A stretch of 64,000 nucleotides of DNA from Nectonema munidae. Taxonomy: Eukaryota > Nematomorpha > Nectonematoida > Nectonematidae. Every line of letters begins with the position of its first letter. The stretch's first letter is position 1. The notes under the pieces were generated by a model. The model worked only from the letters and a program-made list of their open reading frames with translations. It was not told where the DNA came from and did not search any database. The DNA lies in contig JAUIRK010000288.1 of assembly GCA_030549495.1 (NCBI GenBank), positions 1 through 64,000 on the forward strand, written 5' to 3'. Shown here piece by piece: positions 45,801-52,150 of the stretch. A program made the translations under genes and the position numbers.

Positions 45801-48559
45801 TGCTTTTAAAATATTTTTTAGAAATATTTATAAATATTTTTAAAACTAAGGTCCTAAACTTACTTCATTACTTTTTTGTTAAAGAAACAAACTTCATAAT
45901 TAACGCGGAAGAAAATATGCATTTATTACCTAATGAAAACATGGAATTTTATTGACGTAAAAATTTCAAAAAAAGCTCTCAAAAATATGCCAAACATTTT
46001 GAAATGTATTTTTGAACTTATTTCGAGTGAAAACAAAAGTTATTTTTGTTTAGTTTACCGGTCCTGCTAATAAATCTCAAACTTATATTACGATTATTTT
46101 AAAAAGTATATCATTCCTTACATTCTTAACTTTTGACAGAATCAAAGGTAACTTCCTTAACATAATAAAAAAATTGACTTTGCTGTCAAATATGCACCAA
46201 ACTGATTTAAAAAATATTTTTCGGACTTTTCTTTACTTCAACCACCAAAAATTGACGTTTACTCGTCCTGTAGCATAAATACATTCGCTTGATGAAAAGA
46301 AAGCCAGGATTTCAATCTCAAAAGTACAAAAAAATAAATGCATGGCAAGAACTAGAATAAAACAGCAGTTGCTTTATAAGGCGGATAGCGCTATCCAAGC
46401 CACGAAGCCTCGTTATAGCGAATTTACTTGAACACGTGTTATATGGCCATAAAAAACTGGAGCCAAGACACGTCACGCGTTATATTGGATCCGGTCTTTC
46501 GTTTTTCAGTAAATCTATTACGTTTGTATTTTCGAACATTTTATTGTTATTATTGGTTTCCTAAATGCAATCCTTTCAATTTTAGTATTATTACGCATTA
46601 CTTAAATTTGTTCTTGATGCAAGTGTATGTGAGAATGAACAAAACAAACGCGAAATTATGATTTTTGTTGGGGAGAAATATGTTTGGTATAGGAGAAAGT
46701 GAATAAATAGAGAAAATAGATGGAAGATAGGGAGGGTGGATGCGAATATTCTGCAGGCATTGCACAAAATAATGAGGAAAAAGAAATTTTAATAAATTGT
46801 CCATGTTGCAGACTTTAATCAAGGGTAGTAGGAGTTATTGAAGAATGGTCAAGCTATTAACCACATATAATAATAGGTCACAATATTATACATGGTGCAT
46901 ACATATATAGGTCATTTTTATAAGGAAAATTTCTTGGTTATAATTGCATGCTATACACGCTATTTACTTTGGAATATGTTTTATGGCAAACTTCACACGT
47001 TAATTTGTCCTCGTGAGGAAAATGTAGTAATTAATAAGATGGTAGCGACACCATGACAATGATAAAGATAATAATCATATCAAAAATATAACTACATGCT
47101 GCTGACATCATCATTTTATTCACATCTTTGTTTGTTGTTGTATGTAAATGTATACTACATTCACATATATACAAGAATCCTGCAAGCACGGAATTTTTAT
47201 ACCCGAACCCGCAAAACTTGACACTACGCGCTCTTAACCACGAAATAAAGTATGTAGGTAGTCGTGTGTCCTGGAAATTAAATTTTTACGCGCATCTAAC
47301 CGCATAGCTTCAAAAAAAAATTTTTTGGGTAAATTGACTATTGATCTCACAAAAATTGAACCGATCGACTGACCATTTTGCCAACAAAACATTAATGTTA
47401 CTACAATTCAGCAGGAGGGCGGAGTCGAAAGGGTACACATCTGACTCTCATTTGAAGCACTTACAAAACTCCGCTTTTAACTACACGTTAGAGATTATCT
47501 ATTCATATTCTAATTTTTTATAAAAACCGTCTAAGTTTCTTCTTTTCTCAAAATCTTAGACTCCGTTCGTAAGCTGACTTTTCAGAATGATTTTATGAGT
47601 TTTAAGGAAACTTATTTTGGAATTGTTATTATCGAGTTGTTTATTGATCTTATTTTTTGTATACAATATTTATCAATACTATCTAACGGCTCTATCCGTT
47701 TAAAATGTCTCACTTTTAATTTATATAAACTCCTAGACTTCATATATTCTTTTAATAAAATGTAATCATTTGTTAAAGAATTACACTTCAAAAGTATATT
47801 TTTCATCATTAATTCATGAATATAGCTGAGTTAACAAAATTTTGGAACCTTCTCTAAAAACAGTAAAATATTATTTTATTCCCGTTTTCATGACTCGATT
47901 TCAAATCAAATGGTAAAATGGATGAGGCATTGATGCAAAAATTTAAAATAAAGAAAAAATTGAATTAATCGTGTATTCTACCATTTTAGATTATGTGTCG
48001 TCAATGAGCTAATGAAGTGGAATAAAGTTTTTTTCATTTTTATTGATTTAATTTAATGTAATTTAAATTTATGTTCTGACACACAGTAACTAACACCACA
48101 TTTATTTTATACCCTTCTTTTATTGAAGGAAGCCTTGGACTTCATTCAAAAACCAAAAACAGTGTTATGTGAGTGTTTGCGTGTTGTGTCATATTCCTTT
48201 TCCCATTCATGCGACTATTTGCCTCAACTTGGGCATAACAGACTATATCTAATCGCTAATAATAGTAAACGGTGCTCAAAAAGTCTCTTTTCAATTTTAT
48301 TGCTCAGAGATAGAAAAAACGTCTAAATATTCTCAAATATATTTCTTCTTTTATTTCCAAAAACTCTTTTTATAATGTTGAAATATTTTCTTTGATTCAC
48401 AAATCAGCGTAAAAAACTTACATAGGTAGACACCATTGAAGTACCATTGCACTCTTCCAATGCGATTCAGAATCAAGCAATCAAATTTAACTGCTGATCC
48501 TTTGAAGACAGTTTGGTTTTTCGGTTTGCGTAGGAAGGATTGTTTCTGGCAGTCTGATT
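14397..48559 (-). CDS. nephrin / Sticks-and-stones / Hibris-like Ig adhesion receptor (17 exons traced)
   Basis: A type I membrane adhesion protein of the family that acts in heterotypic cell recognition (myoblast fusion, nephrocyte and podocyte filtration slits, eye patterning) by binding Kirre/Rst/Neph-type partners. In coding order the exons end to end are 48559-48422, 44198-43844, 43103-42750, 42671-42553, 42004-41693, 41639-41497, 40162-40015, 30631-30432, 29403-29181, 29125-28806, 27342-27093, 26528-26244, 24945-24751, 21907-21734, 19831-19662, 17015-16884 and 14513-14397. Every junction has AG acceptor/GT donor and agreeing phase, giving 1,210 codons plus stop. Products: nine Ig domains, a transmembrane helix and a tail of about 190 residues. 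The first Ig (DFSLTLKNVSLANAGEYKCQ) carries the nephrin/SNS signature. Nine Igs match SNS/Hibris; the FN3 domain normally before the membrane was not found. The signal-peptide exon is unresolved. SNS, Hibris and nephrin cannot be told apart here. Confidence 0.85.
15732..15886 (-). mobile_element. tRNA-derived SINE-like element
   Basis: Read on the minus strand it begins GGGGCGTGAGTATGGTTGG and contains an A-box-like TGGTTAGATGC (15,859-15,869) and a B-box-like GTTCGATCC (15,825-15,833) at tRNA spacing, then a non-tRNA body running down to about 15,732. The two ends of the tRNA-like part do not form a full acceptor stem, so it is unlikely to be a working tRNA gene. No clear poly(A) or target duplication was found. 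Confidence 0.5.
16311..16430. mobile_element. TTAA-type MITE, diverged copy
   Basis: Ends ACTCAACCAGTTCAATACC and, inward from the right, ACTCAACTCGTTAAGTAG. The interior shares CCAATGAT, GGGAGCAAACGATGT and CGAAATCAATAGAAATT with the copy at 43,697-43,805. It fits the same family as the better preserved copies at 30 and 52 kb but has lost perfect TTAA flanks. Confidence 0.5.
16884..17015 (-). CDS. nephrin-like gene, cytoplasmic tail exon
   Basis: A strong acceptor (TTTTTTTAG) is followed by a phase-0 frame of 44 codons, beginning ANNKVKNKKTSSSMKEEDRK and ending PAPSTPVQSK at donor AAA|GTAATT. It is lysine/serine-rich and hydrophilic, fitting an intracellular tail. It contains LYSNH, a YxN motif (codons 16,920-16,931). 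If the donor is not used the frame runs on 24 codons to a stop, an alternative terminal form. Confidence 0.62.
17016..19661 (-). other. intron of the nephrin-like gene
   Basis: A 2.65-kb intron. At 17,344 the + strand has CAGTGGTTTTCAAACTGG, which looks like a hAT-type terminus; a weak opposite end (AAAACACTG, near 17,750) lies 400 bp away without a convincing target duplication. Otherwise AT-rich and featureless. Confidence 0.4.
19662..19831 (-). CDS. nephrin-like gene, cytoplasmic tail exon
   Basis: Acceptor CCCTTTTTTAAG, then two bases completing the previous codon, then EMDNIDSGIEEPFACKLRNH and onward to EIPQEHM at donor ATG|GTAAGG. Phase enters at 1 and leaves at 0, fitting both neighbours. 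Hydrophilic, with one tyrosine (APYIKEK). The strong donor and long pyrimidine tract are the main support; no similarity to a known domain. Confidence 0.7.
19832..21733 (-). other. intron of the nephrin-like gene
   Basis: A 1.9-kb intron, AT-rich. At 20,290 the string TACAGTCAACACAAACTTAT followed by TCGGATAAT resembles a worn pogo/Tigger end, without a partner. The open frame at 20,534-20,740 (+) has no recognisable domain. Confidence 0.4.
21734..21907 (-). CDS. nephrin-like gene, cytoplasmic tail exon
   Basis: Acceptor CATTATTTTAG, 58 codons in phase 1-1, donor TCAA|GTAAGT. Reads CDDYGNVFLGNKPALNKNNN and on to KTDSDVKSLENENS. Contains YGNV (codons 21,885-21,896), a YxN motif of the kind bound by Grb2/Drk SH2 domains when phosphorylated. 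Being symmetrical (phase 1 at both ends) it could be skipped without loss of frame. Confidence 0.72.
22102..22369. mobile_element. non-autonomous element with C/G runs at both ends
   Basis: Read on the minus strand it starts CAGTGGCGGATCCAGAAATT and soon enters a run of 29 G (22,308-22,336 as C). It ends after another run of 14 G (22,114-22,127) with CTAGACCCAGTG. The CAGTGGCGGATCCAG terminus next to a homopolymer G run is a pattern I know from non-autonomous DNA elements of many invertebrates; I cannot assign a superfamily. No coding capacity. Confidence 0.5.
22388..22519. mobile_element. TTAA-type MITE copy
   Basis: The right end is TACTTAATGGGTTTAA and the left TTTACCCC. The inner part, TGACTTGGAATATAAATCGT followed by CTGCGTTTTTTTTAAATATC and GTCTG, is almost the same as in the copy at 52,012-52,150. 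The left flank has TTTA in place of TTAA. Confidence 0.7.
24751..24945 (-). CDS. nephrin-like gene, transmembrane exon
   Basis: Acceptor ACTTAG, donor CTCAG|GTAAG, phase 1-1. Encodes KNSKWLLYKLPKSK, a single hydrophobic helix (ISIFYILIGGAAIAIILIIF), then a basic stop-transfer stretch KIVQIKRLRQKN. This places the nine Ig domains outside and the following exons inside the cell. The preceding exon ends in the last Ig domain, so little or no spacer separates Ig9 from the membrane. Confidence 0.82.
24946..26243 (-). other. intron of the nephrin-like gene; no FN3 exon seen
   Basis: A 1.3-kb intron where family members would carry an FN3-coding exon. I read the minus strand for FN3 hallmarks and found none. 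It holds a small foldback element (25,826-25,963) and a run of ten G at 26,071. Confidence 0.5.
25826..25963. mobile_element. short foldback element, GCAATTCTATTTTGT family
   Basis: A hairpin of about 138 bp. The left arm TTTAGTTTTATTTTGTC then TTTTTGCAATT pairs with the right arm AATTGCAAAAAAACAAAATA ... GGATAAAACAAAACTTAAAA, ending TGGTATA. It shares the arm sequence with elements at 31,577 and 51,103-51,541. Confidence 0.6.
26244..26528 (-). CDS. nephrin-like gene, Ig9 second half
   Basis: Ends at donor CGAG|GTATTC. The F-strand is clear: VLEIFNVSHEDIGKYFCIVN. Acceptor chosen as TTTTAAAG before CAGACGC because it has phase 1; an alternative at 26,570 (TTAAAG|TTGATT) has the same phase and would add 14 residues. 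The domain also has an extra cysteine (SQCWLIG) and a long C'-D segment, so it is an unusual Ig fold. Confidence 0.75.
27093..27342 (-). CDS. nephrin-like gene, end of Ig8 and start of Ig9
   Basis: The acceptor follows a long pyrimidine tract (CCTTCTTCTTCTTCAG); a second AG three bases on (27,339) would drop one Gln, a NAGNAG-type choice. Encodes the E-F-G strands of Ig8 (MISELKISNVSVDKEGAYTC, IANNGIGEASRL), then the A-C strands of Ig9 (AKLKCLIKVNPKAEIAWKF). Donor TTTA|GTAATA, phase 1. Confidence 0.85.
27343..28805 (-). other. intron of the nephrin-like gene
   Basis: A 1.46-kb AT-rich intron. At 27,415 TACAGTCACCCTCTAGTTCG resembles a pogo/Tigger end without a found partner. Nothing else to report. 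Confidence 0.4.
28806..29125 (-). CDS. nephrin-like gene, end of Ig7 and start of Ig8
   Basis: Acceptor TTATTATTTAG, donor GATG|GTATTG, phase 1 in and 0 out. Codes the Ig7 E-G strands (QALIIPEVRRFHTGTYSCSI, SNSAGRTKAIF) and Ig8 up to the C strand (NVILACKVRGFPLTASSVTW). The TYSCSISNSAG stretch is close to SNS 'IYSCSASNSQG'. Confidence 0.87.
29181..29403 (-). CDS. nephrin-like gene, end of Ig6 and start of Ig7
   Basis: Acceptor ATACTTTAG, donor AAGAG|GTTGGT. Codes the Ig6 F strand (ELDGKQIFCTAYNKK) and the start of Ig7 (SLSYLNISVKGYPKKYQYLC). In Ig7 the usual B-strand cysteine is absent, as recalled also for Drosophila SNS at the matching domain ('LQVSLQTRANPTP'). Only 55 bp separate this exon from the next. 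Confidence 0.85.
30046..30181 (+). mobile_element. TTAA-type MITE, copy 1 of an inverted pair
   Basis: Ends TAACCCGTTAACGACCAG and, inward from the right, TTAACCCGTTAACGCCCA; right flank TTAA, left flank ATAA. The interior contains the palindrome GTCGACTATAGTCGAC (30,148-30,163) and AAGCAGAAGATTTGTATTAA. Non-coding. TTAA at the ends and a CCC start are characters of piggyBac-type elements, so a piggyBac-mobilised MITE is likely but not shown. Confidence 0.82.
30224..30357 (-). mobile_element. TTAA-type MITE, copy 2 of an inverted pair
   Basis: Reverse complement matches copy 1 over nearly its full length: AATAATCAGACGATATCTA, GTATAAAGCAGAAGATTTGT and an end palindrome GTCGACATATGTCGAC (30,244-30,259). 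TTAA is kept on the left (30,224-30,227); the right flank reads TTTT. Lies 42 bp from copy 1 in opposite orientation. Confidence 0.82.
30432..30631 (-). CDS. nephrin-like gene, Ig6 first half
   Basis: Acceptor CCTTTTTTTAAG, donor CTAAGG|GTAAGT. Codes VVRPKLLEAKSGQEVSLWCK, VEASNPKADISWHTDSGDNL and the D-E region SISLNAFSSKSVLR. B-strand Cys and C-strand Trp are in place. The family's 'SNPPA.I.W' pattern is present as SNPKADISW. Confidence 0.87.
31577..31640 (+). mobile_element. end of a GCAATTCTATTTTGT-family foldback element
   Basis: TATACCATTTTTAGTTCGAT followed by TTTGCCCTTTTGCAATTCG matches the outer arm of the elements at 25.8 and 51.1 kb (whose opposite end reads TTAAAATGGTATA). No second arm was found nearby, so this looks like a one-ended fragment. 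Confidence 0.5.
32320..32430 (+). repeat. GAT-rich low-complexity tract
   Basis: Interrupted GAT/GATGAT copies. In one frame it reads as Asp-rich (NDDDEVIIDDDRDEK, FDNDYMNNDDDMM). No domain follows it, so I treat it as a microsatellite, although an acidic N-terminal piece of some transposase cannot be excluded. Confidence 0.55.
33797..36816 (-). mobile_element. non-LTR retrotransposon (CR1/L2-like, Daphne/Crack type), 5'-truncated
   Basis: On the minus strand it runs from about 36,690 (end of the readable endonuclease frame; the true 5' edge may be up to 36,816) to an (ATT)n tail at 33,799-33,825. The 3' end reads AAAATATATACTTTTGAAAA then TAAAATTATT. Codes the last third of an EEP endonuclease, a full reverse transcriptase and the C-terminal region usual for L2/CR1-group elements. 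No RNase H. The endonuclease N-terminus is missing, which fits 5' truncation. Few frame breaks, so a fairly young copy. It sits in the 9.4-kb intron in the same orientation as the host gene. Confidence 0.88.
34217..36655 (-). pseudogene. LINE ORF2: endonuclease C-terminus and reverse transcriptase
   Basis: The 611-residue frame from 36,655 has endonuclease motifs (LIGDFNFNL, then NISDHYPIWLSL), followed by RT blocks: TKIIPVHKKGDKSDVVNYRP, FQFGFRKHYSTEILHTYF, FLDTSRAFDSLPHSLLLSKL, SGVPQGTILAPVLFNIFMND and the catalytic YADD (34,988-34,999). After this, the frame changes near 34,870-34,900 to one reading EKVNEFNYLGLIVKSNLSW and LPHLRYSIFNWG, and again near 34,500-34,560 to one reading KLEDIYNFNVNNTLYKFLHN. 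Two frameshifts and the missing endonuclease start make it inactive. It also lacks an initiator context of its own: the ATG at 36,655 is internal to the endonuclease domain. Confidence 0.88.
36841..36920 (-). repeat. two exact 40-bp copies of the LINE 3' tail
   Basis: TAATAATAATTTTATTTTCA followed by AAAGTATATATTTTAATGAA is present twice in a row without a difference (36,841-36,880 and 36,881-36,920), next to a (TAA)n run (36,815-36,850). The same sequence ends the LINE at 33.8 kb. So just upstream of the LINE 5' end lie tails of other copies in the same orientation. Confidence 0.85.
37323..39255 (+). pseudogene. relict of a multi-copy transposase-like family (DTTASNTG / CRHH type)
   Basis: Several blocks match, in order, a protein family I recall in many copies from arthropods and cnidarians, described only as uncharacterised. 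An N-terminal K/R-rich part is at 37,733-37,957. Near 38,330-38,460, GMLFGTAPFNTEIKSGTCVS and WFASRHHIEEIIL recall 'CFDTTASNTG..GACVLLE...LACRHHIYEI'. Then FEPSKSPNILIFERFKS (38,490) recalls 'SGP.I.LFKRF'; EALHKARWESKLFYCLRI (about 38,760) recalls 'HRARWMAKLIYCLKI'; the C-terminal LSVLNDGAERGVKLGYDF (39,185) recalls 'LKVVNDTAERG..L..DY'. The Asp of 'DTTASNTG' is not kept here and several stops and frame changes occur. The role in transposition is inferred from copy number and the acidic/His motifs, not shown. No terminal repeats located. Confidence 0.62.
40015..40162 (-). CDS. nephrin-like gene, Ig5 second half
   Basis: Acceptor CTTCTTTTTTAG, donor TTTT|GTAAGT. Codes SKSIRMKNHTIERLNVSVSS and the F strand NSEKLYCRLYHPLIAG. 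Phase 0 in, 1 out, so it joins the 30.4-30.6 kb exon across the 9.4-kb intron as QVFFISGMVVRP. Confidence 0.85.
40163..41496 (-). other. intron of the nephrin-like gene
   Basis: A 1.33-kb AT-rich intron. Near 40,840-40,890 the motifs CACTATAATGTCGCAC and GTTATAACGAAC look like worn pogo/Tigger sequence. Clusters of TTAG/CTAA repeats occur at 40,630-40,690. No exon seen. Confidence 0.4.
41497..41639 (-). CDS. nephrin-like gene, Ig5 first half
   Basis: A short exon with no ATG, found by splice sites: acceptor TTTCTTTTAG, donor ACCG|GTACAT. Codes APQDLEIISSKTSFLRGEVG, then KFDCSVFDHQNASILKWFLG, supplying the B-strand Cys and C-strand Trp of an Ig domain. Phase 1 in, 0 out. Confidence 0.86.
41693..42004 (-). 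CDS. nephrin-like gene, complete Ig4
   Basis: Acceptor TATTTTTTTAG, donor TATC|GTAACA, phase 1-1, so one exon holds the whole domain and could be skipped in frame. Codes SISLTCLSGVSNPKAIIVWL (B-C strands) and SIKIKCLASNKVKNTPTFD (F-G strands). Separated by only 53 bp from the next exon. Confidence 0.88.
42553..42671 (-). CDS. nephrin-like gene, Ig3 second half
   Basis: A short exon without ATG, found from splice sites: acceptor AAAATTTCAG, donor TTCT|GTACGT. Codes SAEYTERVSQEMLNTTFTCT and AKNSVSDQEKIL. TFTCTAKNSVS is the F-G turn of an Ig domain. Phase 2 in, 1 out, which alone links its two neighbours. Confidence 0.85.
42750..43103 (-). CDS. nephrin-like gene, Ig2 second half and Ig3 first half
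   Basis: Acceptor ATATTTTAAG, donor AGAA|GTACAA. Codes the Ig2 E-G region (ERVVHLKCITTHSSW) with VYLIPP as link, then Ig3 (SGQTYTIQCHVYGAYPSPSI, KMYKNGNDIEL). In Ig3 the C-strand Trp is replaced (IKMYKN). Phase 2 in and out. Confidence 0.84.
43697..43805. mobile_element. TTAA-type MITE, diverged copy
   Basis: Starts TTTTAATACCAATGATC and ends GACACTTAAGGGCTAA. The core GAGAGCAAACGATGTC and TGAAATCAATAGAAATTCAA matches the copy at 16,311-16,430. It lies 39 bp from the downstream splice donor of the next exon. Confidence 0.5.
43844..44198 (-). CDS. nephrin-like gene, Ig1 second half and Ig2 first half
   Basis: Acceptor AATGATTTTTAG, donor TCAA|GTGAGT. Codes the Ig1 E-G strands (DDFSLTLKNVSLANAGEYKC, then QVMATSTSASINHSAHLRIM), which closely follow the first domain of SNS/nephrin ('YNLRISNASINDDAEYQCQV'), then Ig2 (DERVKLVCSVKNGRPPAKVS, WFK). 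The 'NG.PPA...W' pattern is typical of these receptors. Phase 1 in, 2 out. Confidence 0.9.
44199..48421 (-). other. first long intron of the nephrin-like gene
   Basis: A 4.2-kb AT-rich intron with no exon of the required phase. It holds a second tRNA-like candidate (47,165-47,245). Near 46,370-46,490 the strings GGATAGCGCTATCC and CGTTATAGCGAATTTACTTG look like decayed pogo/Tigger sequence. Confidence 0.45.
47165..47245 (-). mobile_element. possible tRNA-derived SINE fragment
   Basis: Minus strand has an A-box-like TGGTTAAGAGC (47,230-47,240) and a B-box-like GGGTTCGGGTA (47,200-47,210) at close spacing. No acceptor stem and no A-rich tail. Weaker than the candidate at 15.8 kb and with a different sequence. 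Confidence 0.3.
48422..48559 (-). CDS. nephrin-like gene, Ig1 first half
   Basis: Acceptor AATATTTTAG, donor CTAT|GTAAGT, phase 1-1. Codes SDCQKQSFLRKPKNQTVFKG, then SAVKFDCLILNRIGRVQWYF and NGVYL. The pattern '(Q)F...P.N.TV..G..V...C.......VQW' is that of the N-terminal Ig of nephrin, SNS and Kirre proteins. It must be preceded by an exon ending in phase 1 that holds the signal peptide. Confidence 0.87.
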
Positions 48560-51102
48560 CTAAAATATTTTTAGATTATTTTATTGAATTGGAAGGTAAT
48601 GTTGTTTTCTGAAGAAATTTTTCCAAATTTCAAGGCATTTTACATTTAAAACTTATCTTCAATAGTTTTAAATATTGGATTTCAGTGCTAAATGCTTGAA
48701 CTTTCTATGTATTTAACCCTTCTATAAAATGTTTCATATTTTTTTTTCATTCTTGCTTTAATTACATGTGGCTTTCTTGGCTTTAGAAATCTAACTATTT
48801 TGATGTTTAAAATTAATATAGTGGCATTATTTATTATGTATACCTGACTCATTTTTGACACAATGATTGTTTTTTTCTGAACTGGTTATAATCAAGGCTG
48901 TCAAAAATAAATTGAAAAATTATAAAAAAAGGGTAATCTTGAATTTCAAATTTACCGTATCAATATTAATAAAGTTTGCTTCAAGAAGTCAAAAATTAGA
49001 AATTATATTTCTTTTCAAAGACAAATTATTTTACCTCCATAACTTATAAAATTTTGAGGCAACTTAAATTTAAATGGGTATAACAATTTGAAAAATCGCA
49101 ATAATGTTATGTATTTGGAGGAGACTTTGAAAGTGAAAATAAGGATTCAATATGCCCTTACATTTCTAAAATGAAAAATAAAAATTATAAAAACTTTCCC
49201 TCCATTTTTAATTTTATAACTGAATGATGAGAATTTTCAAATTGCACTTTCCTACTATTTGTTGCCATGGAGACTAACCAACTAACTAGCAGTTTAACTA
49301 GTATAAACGAGATTCTTACGAAGTCATTAAAATGTGATAGAAGTTAAAACTTTTTGAATTAAAAAAAAAAATTTTCTGTAGCTATTGAAAGTATAAAAAG
49401 TGTTAACTAACCAGAACAATTAACTAGTCTATTTATTATTAGTTAGTTAGTGTAACTCATATAAAGCATATTACTAATAAACAAATTTCTGCGTAACTCT
49501 GTAGTTTTTATAGTAATCTTCCAAATACTGAATTTAGACAATTTTAGACAACTTAATTTTTTTAATCTTTATCTCCGTTGAATATTTTCCATATCCTTCC
49601 TATATTTTCATTCATTAATAATTTTCCCCTATGATCGTTCACCCAACTCATTCTCAACTCAATCGAATCTTTTCTTATTTGCATAAGTTTCCGCTCTTCC
49701 CAATCCACACATATCGTTATTTTACTGTATCGGCAAAATTGTAAATCCAGCCAATATGTTTTCAAGTTATACAACGACAAAGAAGAAAAAGCTATATTGA
49801 AACAAACACTAATTGTGGACTTTTTTAAAAGAATAAATTTTCATTACTTTAACTCATCTAAATTCAAATAATCTTCGCATTTTCGTTCTTATTTAGAATG
49901 AAATTATATGCTTGGTTTTCAATTACCTTGGGTTAACATCTAAATGATAAAATACTCTAAGATCAATAATAATGTATTTCAACTAATGATGTTGTTTTAT
50001 TGAAAAATATGAGGAGGACAACCATGACCACTGACAAACCCCTAACAAACTATAAATGTTTTGTTCAGTACCTTGATAAGAATCTAAAAAAATATAACTA
50101 TACAATATACCATAAATTGCCAAGTTGGCAATGCGATGAAGAGCCAATCTCGAAAGCGTGCGCTTCGAACGTAAAATACAGCTATTTATGTACAAATATT
50201 TATATCCCATTCAAAATTATAGCAATTATTTATTCACATATTGAAGGAGTAATCATAAAATATGTTGAAAGCCATAGTTTCGCCTCCATTTCGCAATATA
50301 CCAGTCAAGATGCACAAACGGTTGCTTTCTCGAAAAAAGAGACACACATAAAATCCATGAATGAGGAAGAAAGTTCTGGTAACTCTACCCGCCAGATCTG
50401 GCAAGTAAAGAAACGTCACGTCACCAACAGGCTTGCTAAGTGTGCCGCTCGATGTTGGACGTGCCTTTAAATTTTGCATCTGCCACCCTGGATTACTAAG
50501 TTATCTGTTACACGAGGTAATAAGATACGCCTCTATCCTGACTAAATGACGTCGACATGTCTAGTGAAGTAAAGTTGTGAAAAGTGCTCACTAATTCTCT
50601 ACCCGCTAACTCAATACTACAAAGAACATGGTCAGTAATGACAACATGGGAAAAACGTGCACTACCCTTTAATAATAATAATATTCTTCCTCGCACACGA
50701 AGTAAAATGGCGTTAATTTTAAGGCATGAAGTAGTGTTTGCTTTGTATGATGATAATAATCCTTACGCCACCACCTATTTTTAAACTTCGTAACTATCTT
50801 TTGCAGTAAAATTCGTTTATACGCGGTCGGTTAAAACAAGATTCGTGAATATAGTAGAGCCTATCATTTCATGATGTTGAATAGAACACGTTCCTCAAAA
50901 ATTCTCTTCCATAAATCCCCTTACAAAATGCCATTATTTAACTCAGTTTAATTAGTTTGTTTGACAGATAGTTAACTAGGTTCCAAATTAGTTAGTTAAT
51001 TATTTACTAATTTGTAGTGATTCTAATTAAACGTGTTTTGGTTAACCGGTTAATTCCATGTATAAACGATCCATTAACCAGTTAATTTTTAGTCCATGCA
51101 TA

Positions 51103-51541
51103 TATACACCTTTTGGCTCCATTTTAACCTTTTGCAATTCTATTTTGTCTTTTTACAATTCTATTTTGTACTTTTGCAATTCTATTTTCTCTTTTTGCAA
51201 TTCTAACTAAATAATACATATGTTTTTTGAAATAATATTTCGTCAGTTAAAAAGATATTGCTAAATTAAAGTGCAAAATTTTATAATTAAAAAAGTAAAT
51301 AAAAAATATTTAAAATTATTGAAAAAATAGTAAAATTTGTAATAATTTAATTGTTAATTCGTCGTAAAAAAATTAGAAAATTTAATAAGAAAATAATTTA
51401 AAAATATTTAAAAGAGTTTAAATAAAAATGACACATGTCAAAACCATATAAACATAACAAAATCAAAAAAGTGAATTCAGATGGAATTGCAAAAGGACAA
51501 AATAGAATTGCAAAAAGAGATAAAAAATTTAAAATGTTATA
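51103..51541. mobile_element. foldback element with subterminal tandem repeats, GCAATTCTATTTTGT family
   Basis: The left arm has four ~20-bp tandem copies of CTTTTGCAATTCTATTTTGT (51,127-51,205). The right arm has the inverted form (GAATTGCAAAAGGACAAAAT, 51,484-51,520), then TTTAAAATGTTATA. The loop between is AT-rich and non-coding. The outer end CCATTTTAACCTTTTGCAAT pairs with that right end. Confidence 0.68.
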
Positions 51542-52011
51542 CTTACTTGAATAAATTGCGAGAAATGAGTATGTGTGATTTAAACTGGCACGCATAAATT
51601 GAAGAAAAAAACTACTAAATGCTTCAGAAGAGAATGATGTATGGTTGTTTGAACTTGCGTATGTTCGTGTCCAGTTGCATCTGAGTGATGATTCTGACAG
51701 GTTTATATTTAAAAAAGCGAATTCTTGTATTTATTATAACTGTTTTTTCACGAAATAACCTAACGTATCGTGACCCTGGTGTTGAGGACCTATGTTTTAG
51801 ACGAAGACGTATTTTTGTTGTTGTTTTTGCAGAAAATAAGAAGGCAAATAATACGCTTTTCTCAAAAGTAATGGCATATTTAAAAAAAAAAAAAAGTAAA
51901 TTATTTTATTAAATAAGTTACATAAAAAATAGTTCCTATAAATTTTTACTTTAAAGATATAATTTTATTTAAATAATGGCGGCAATTTAGCTTTAGACTT
52001 AGTGTTTACGT

Positions 52012-52150
52012 TTAACCCATTTACGACCAATGTTTCTATTTTGGAACATAAGTAATTTCATCTTCGTCTACTTTTTTCAATGACTTTGAATATAAATCGT
52101 CTGCGTTTTTTTTAAATATCGTCTGCTTTGCTTGGTCTTAAATGGGTTAA
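52012..52150. mobile_element. TTAA-type MITE, best-preserved ends
   Basis: TTAACCCATTTACGACCA on the left and, inward from the right, TTAACCCATTTAAGACCA; one mismatch in 18. Both ends include TTAA. 139 bp, non-coding. The interior shares TTGAATATAAATCGTCTGCG with the copy at 22.4 kb. Confidence 0.85.

Noticed and set aside
46428-46661. 77-residue + strand open frame
   Set aside because: No domain; overlaps what looks like decayed pogo/Tigger sequence.
47165-47245. A functional tRNA gene
   Set aside because: A- and B-box-like strings only; no acceptor stem. Kept as a low-confidence SINE fragment.
50000-50470. 156-residue + strand open frame
   Set aside because: No recognisable domain, no splice or promoter support; an overlapping frame on the other strand is equally open.
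50508-50696. Minus-strand frame RGRILLLLKGSARF as signal peptide
   Set aside because: Starts with GTG and comes from an ATT microsatellite.
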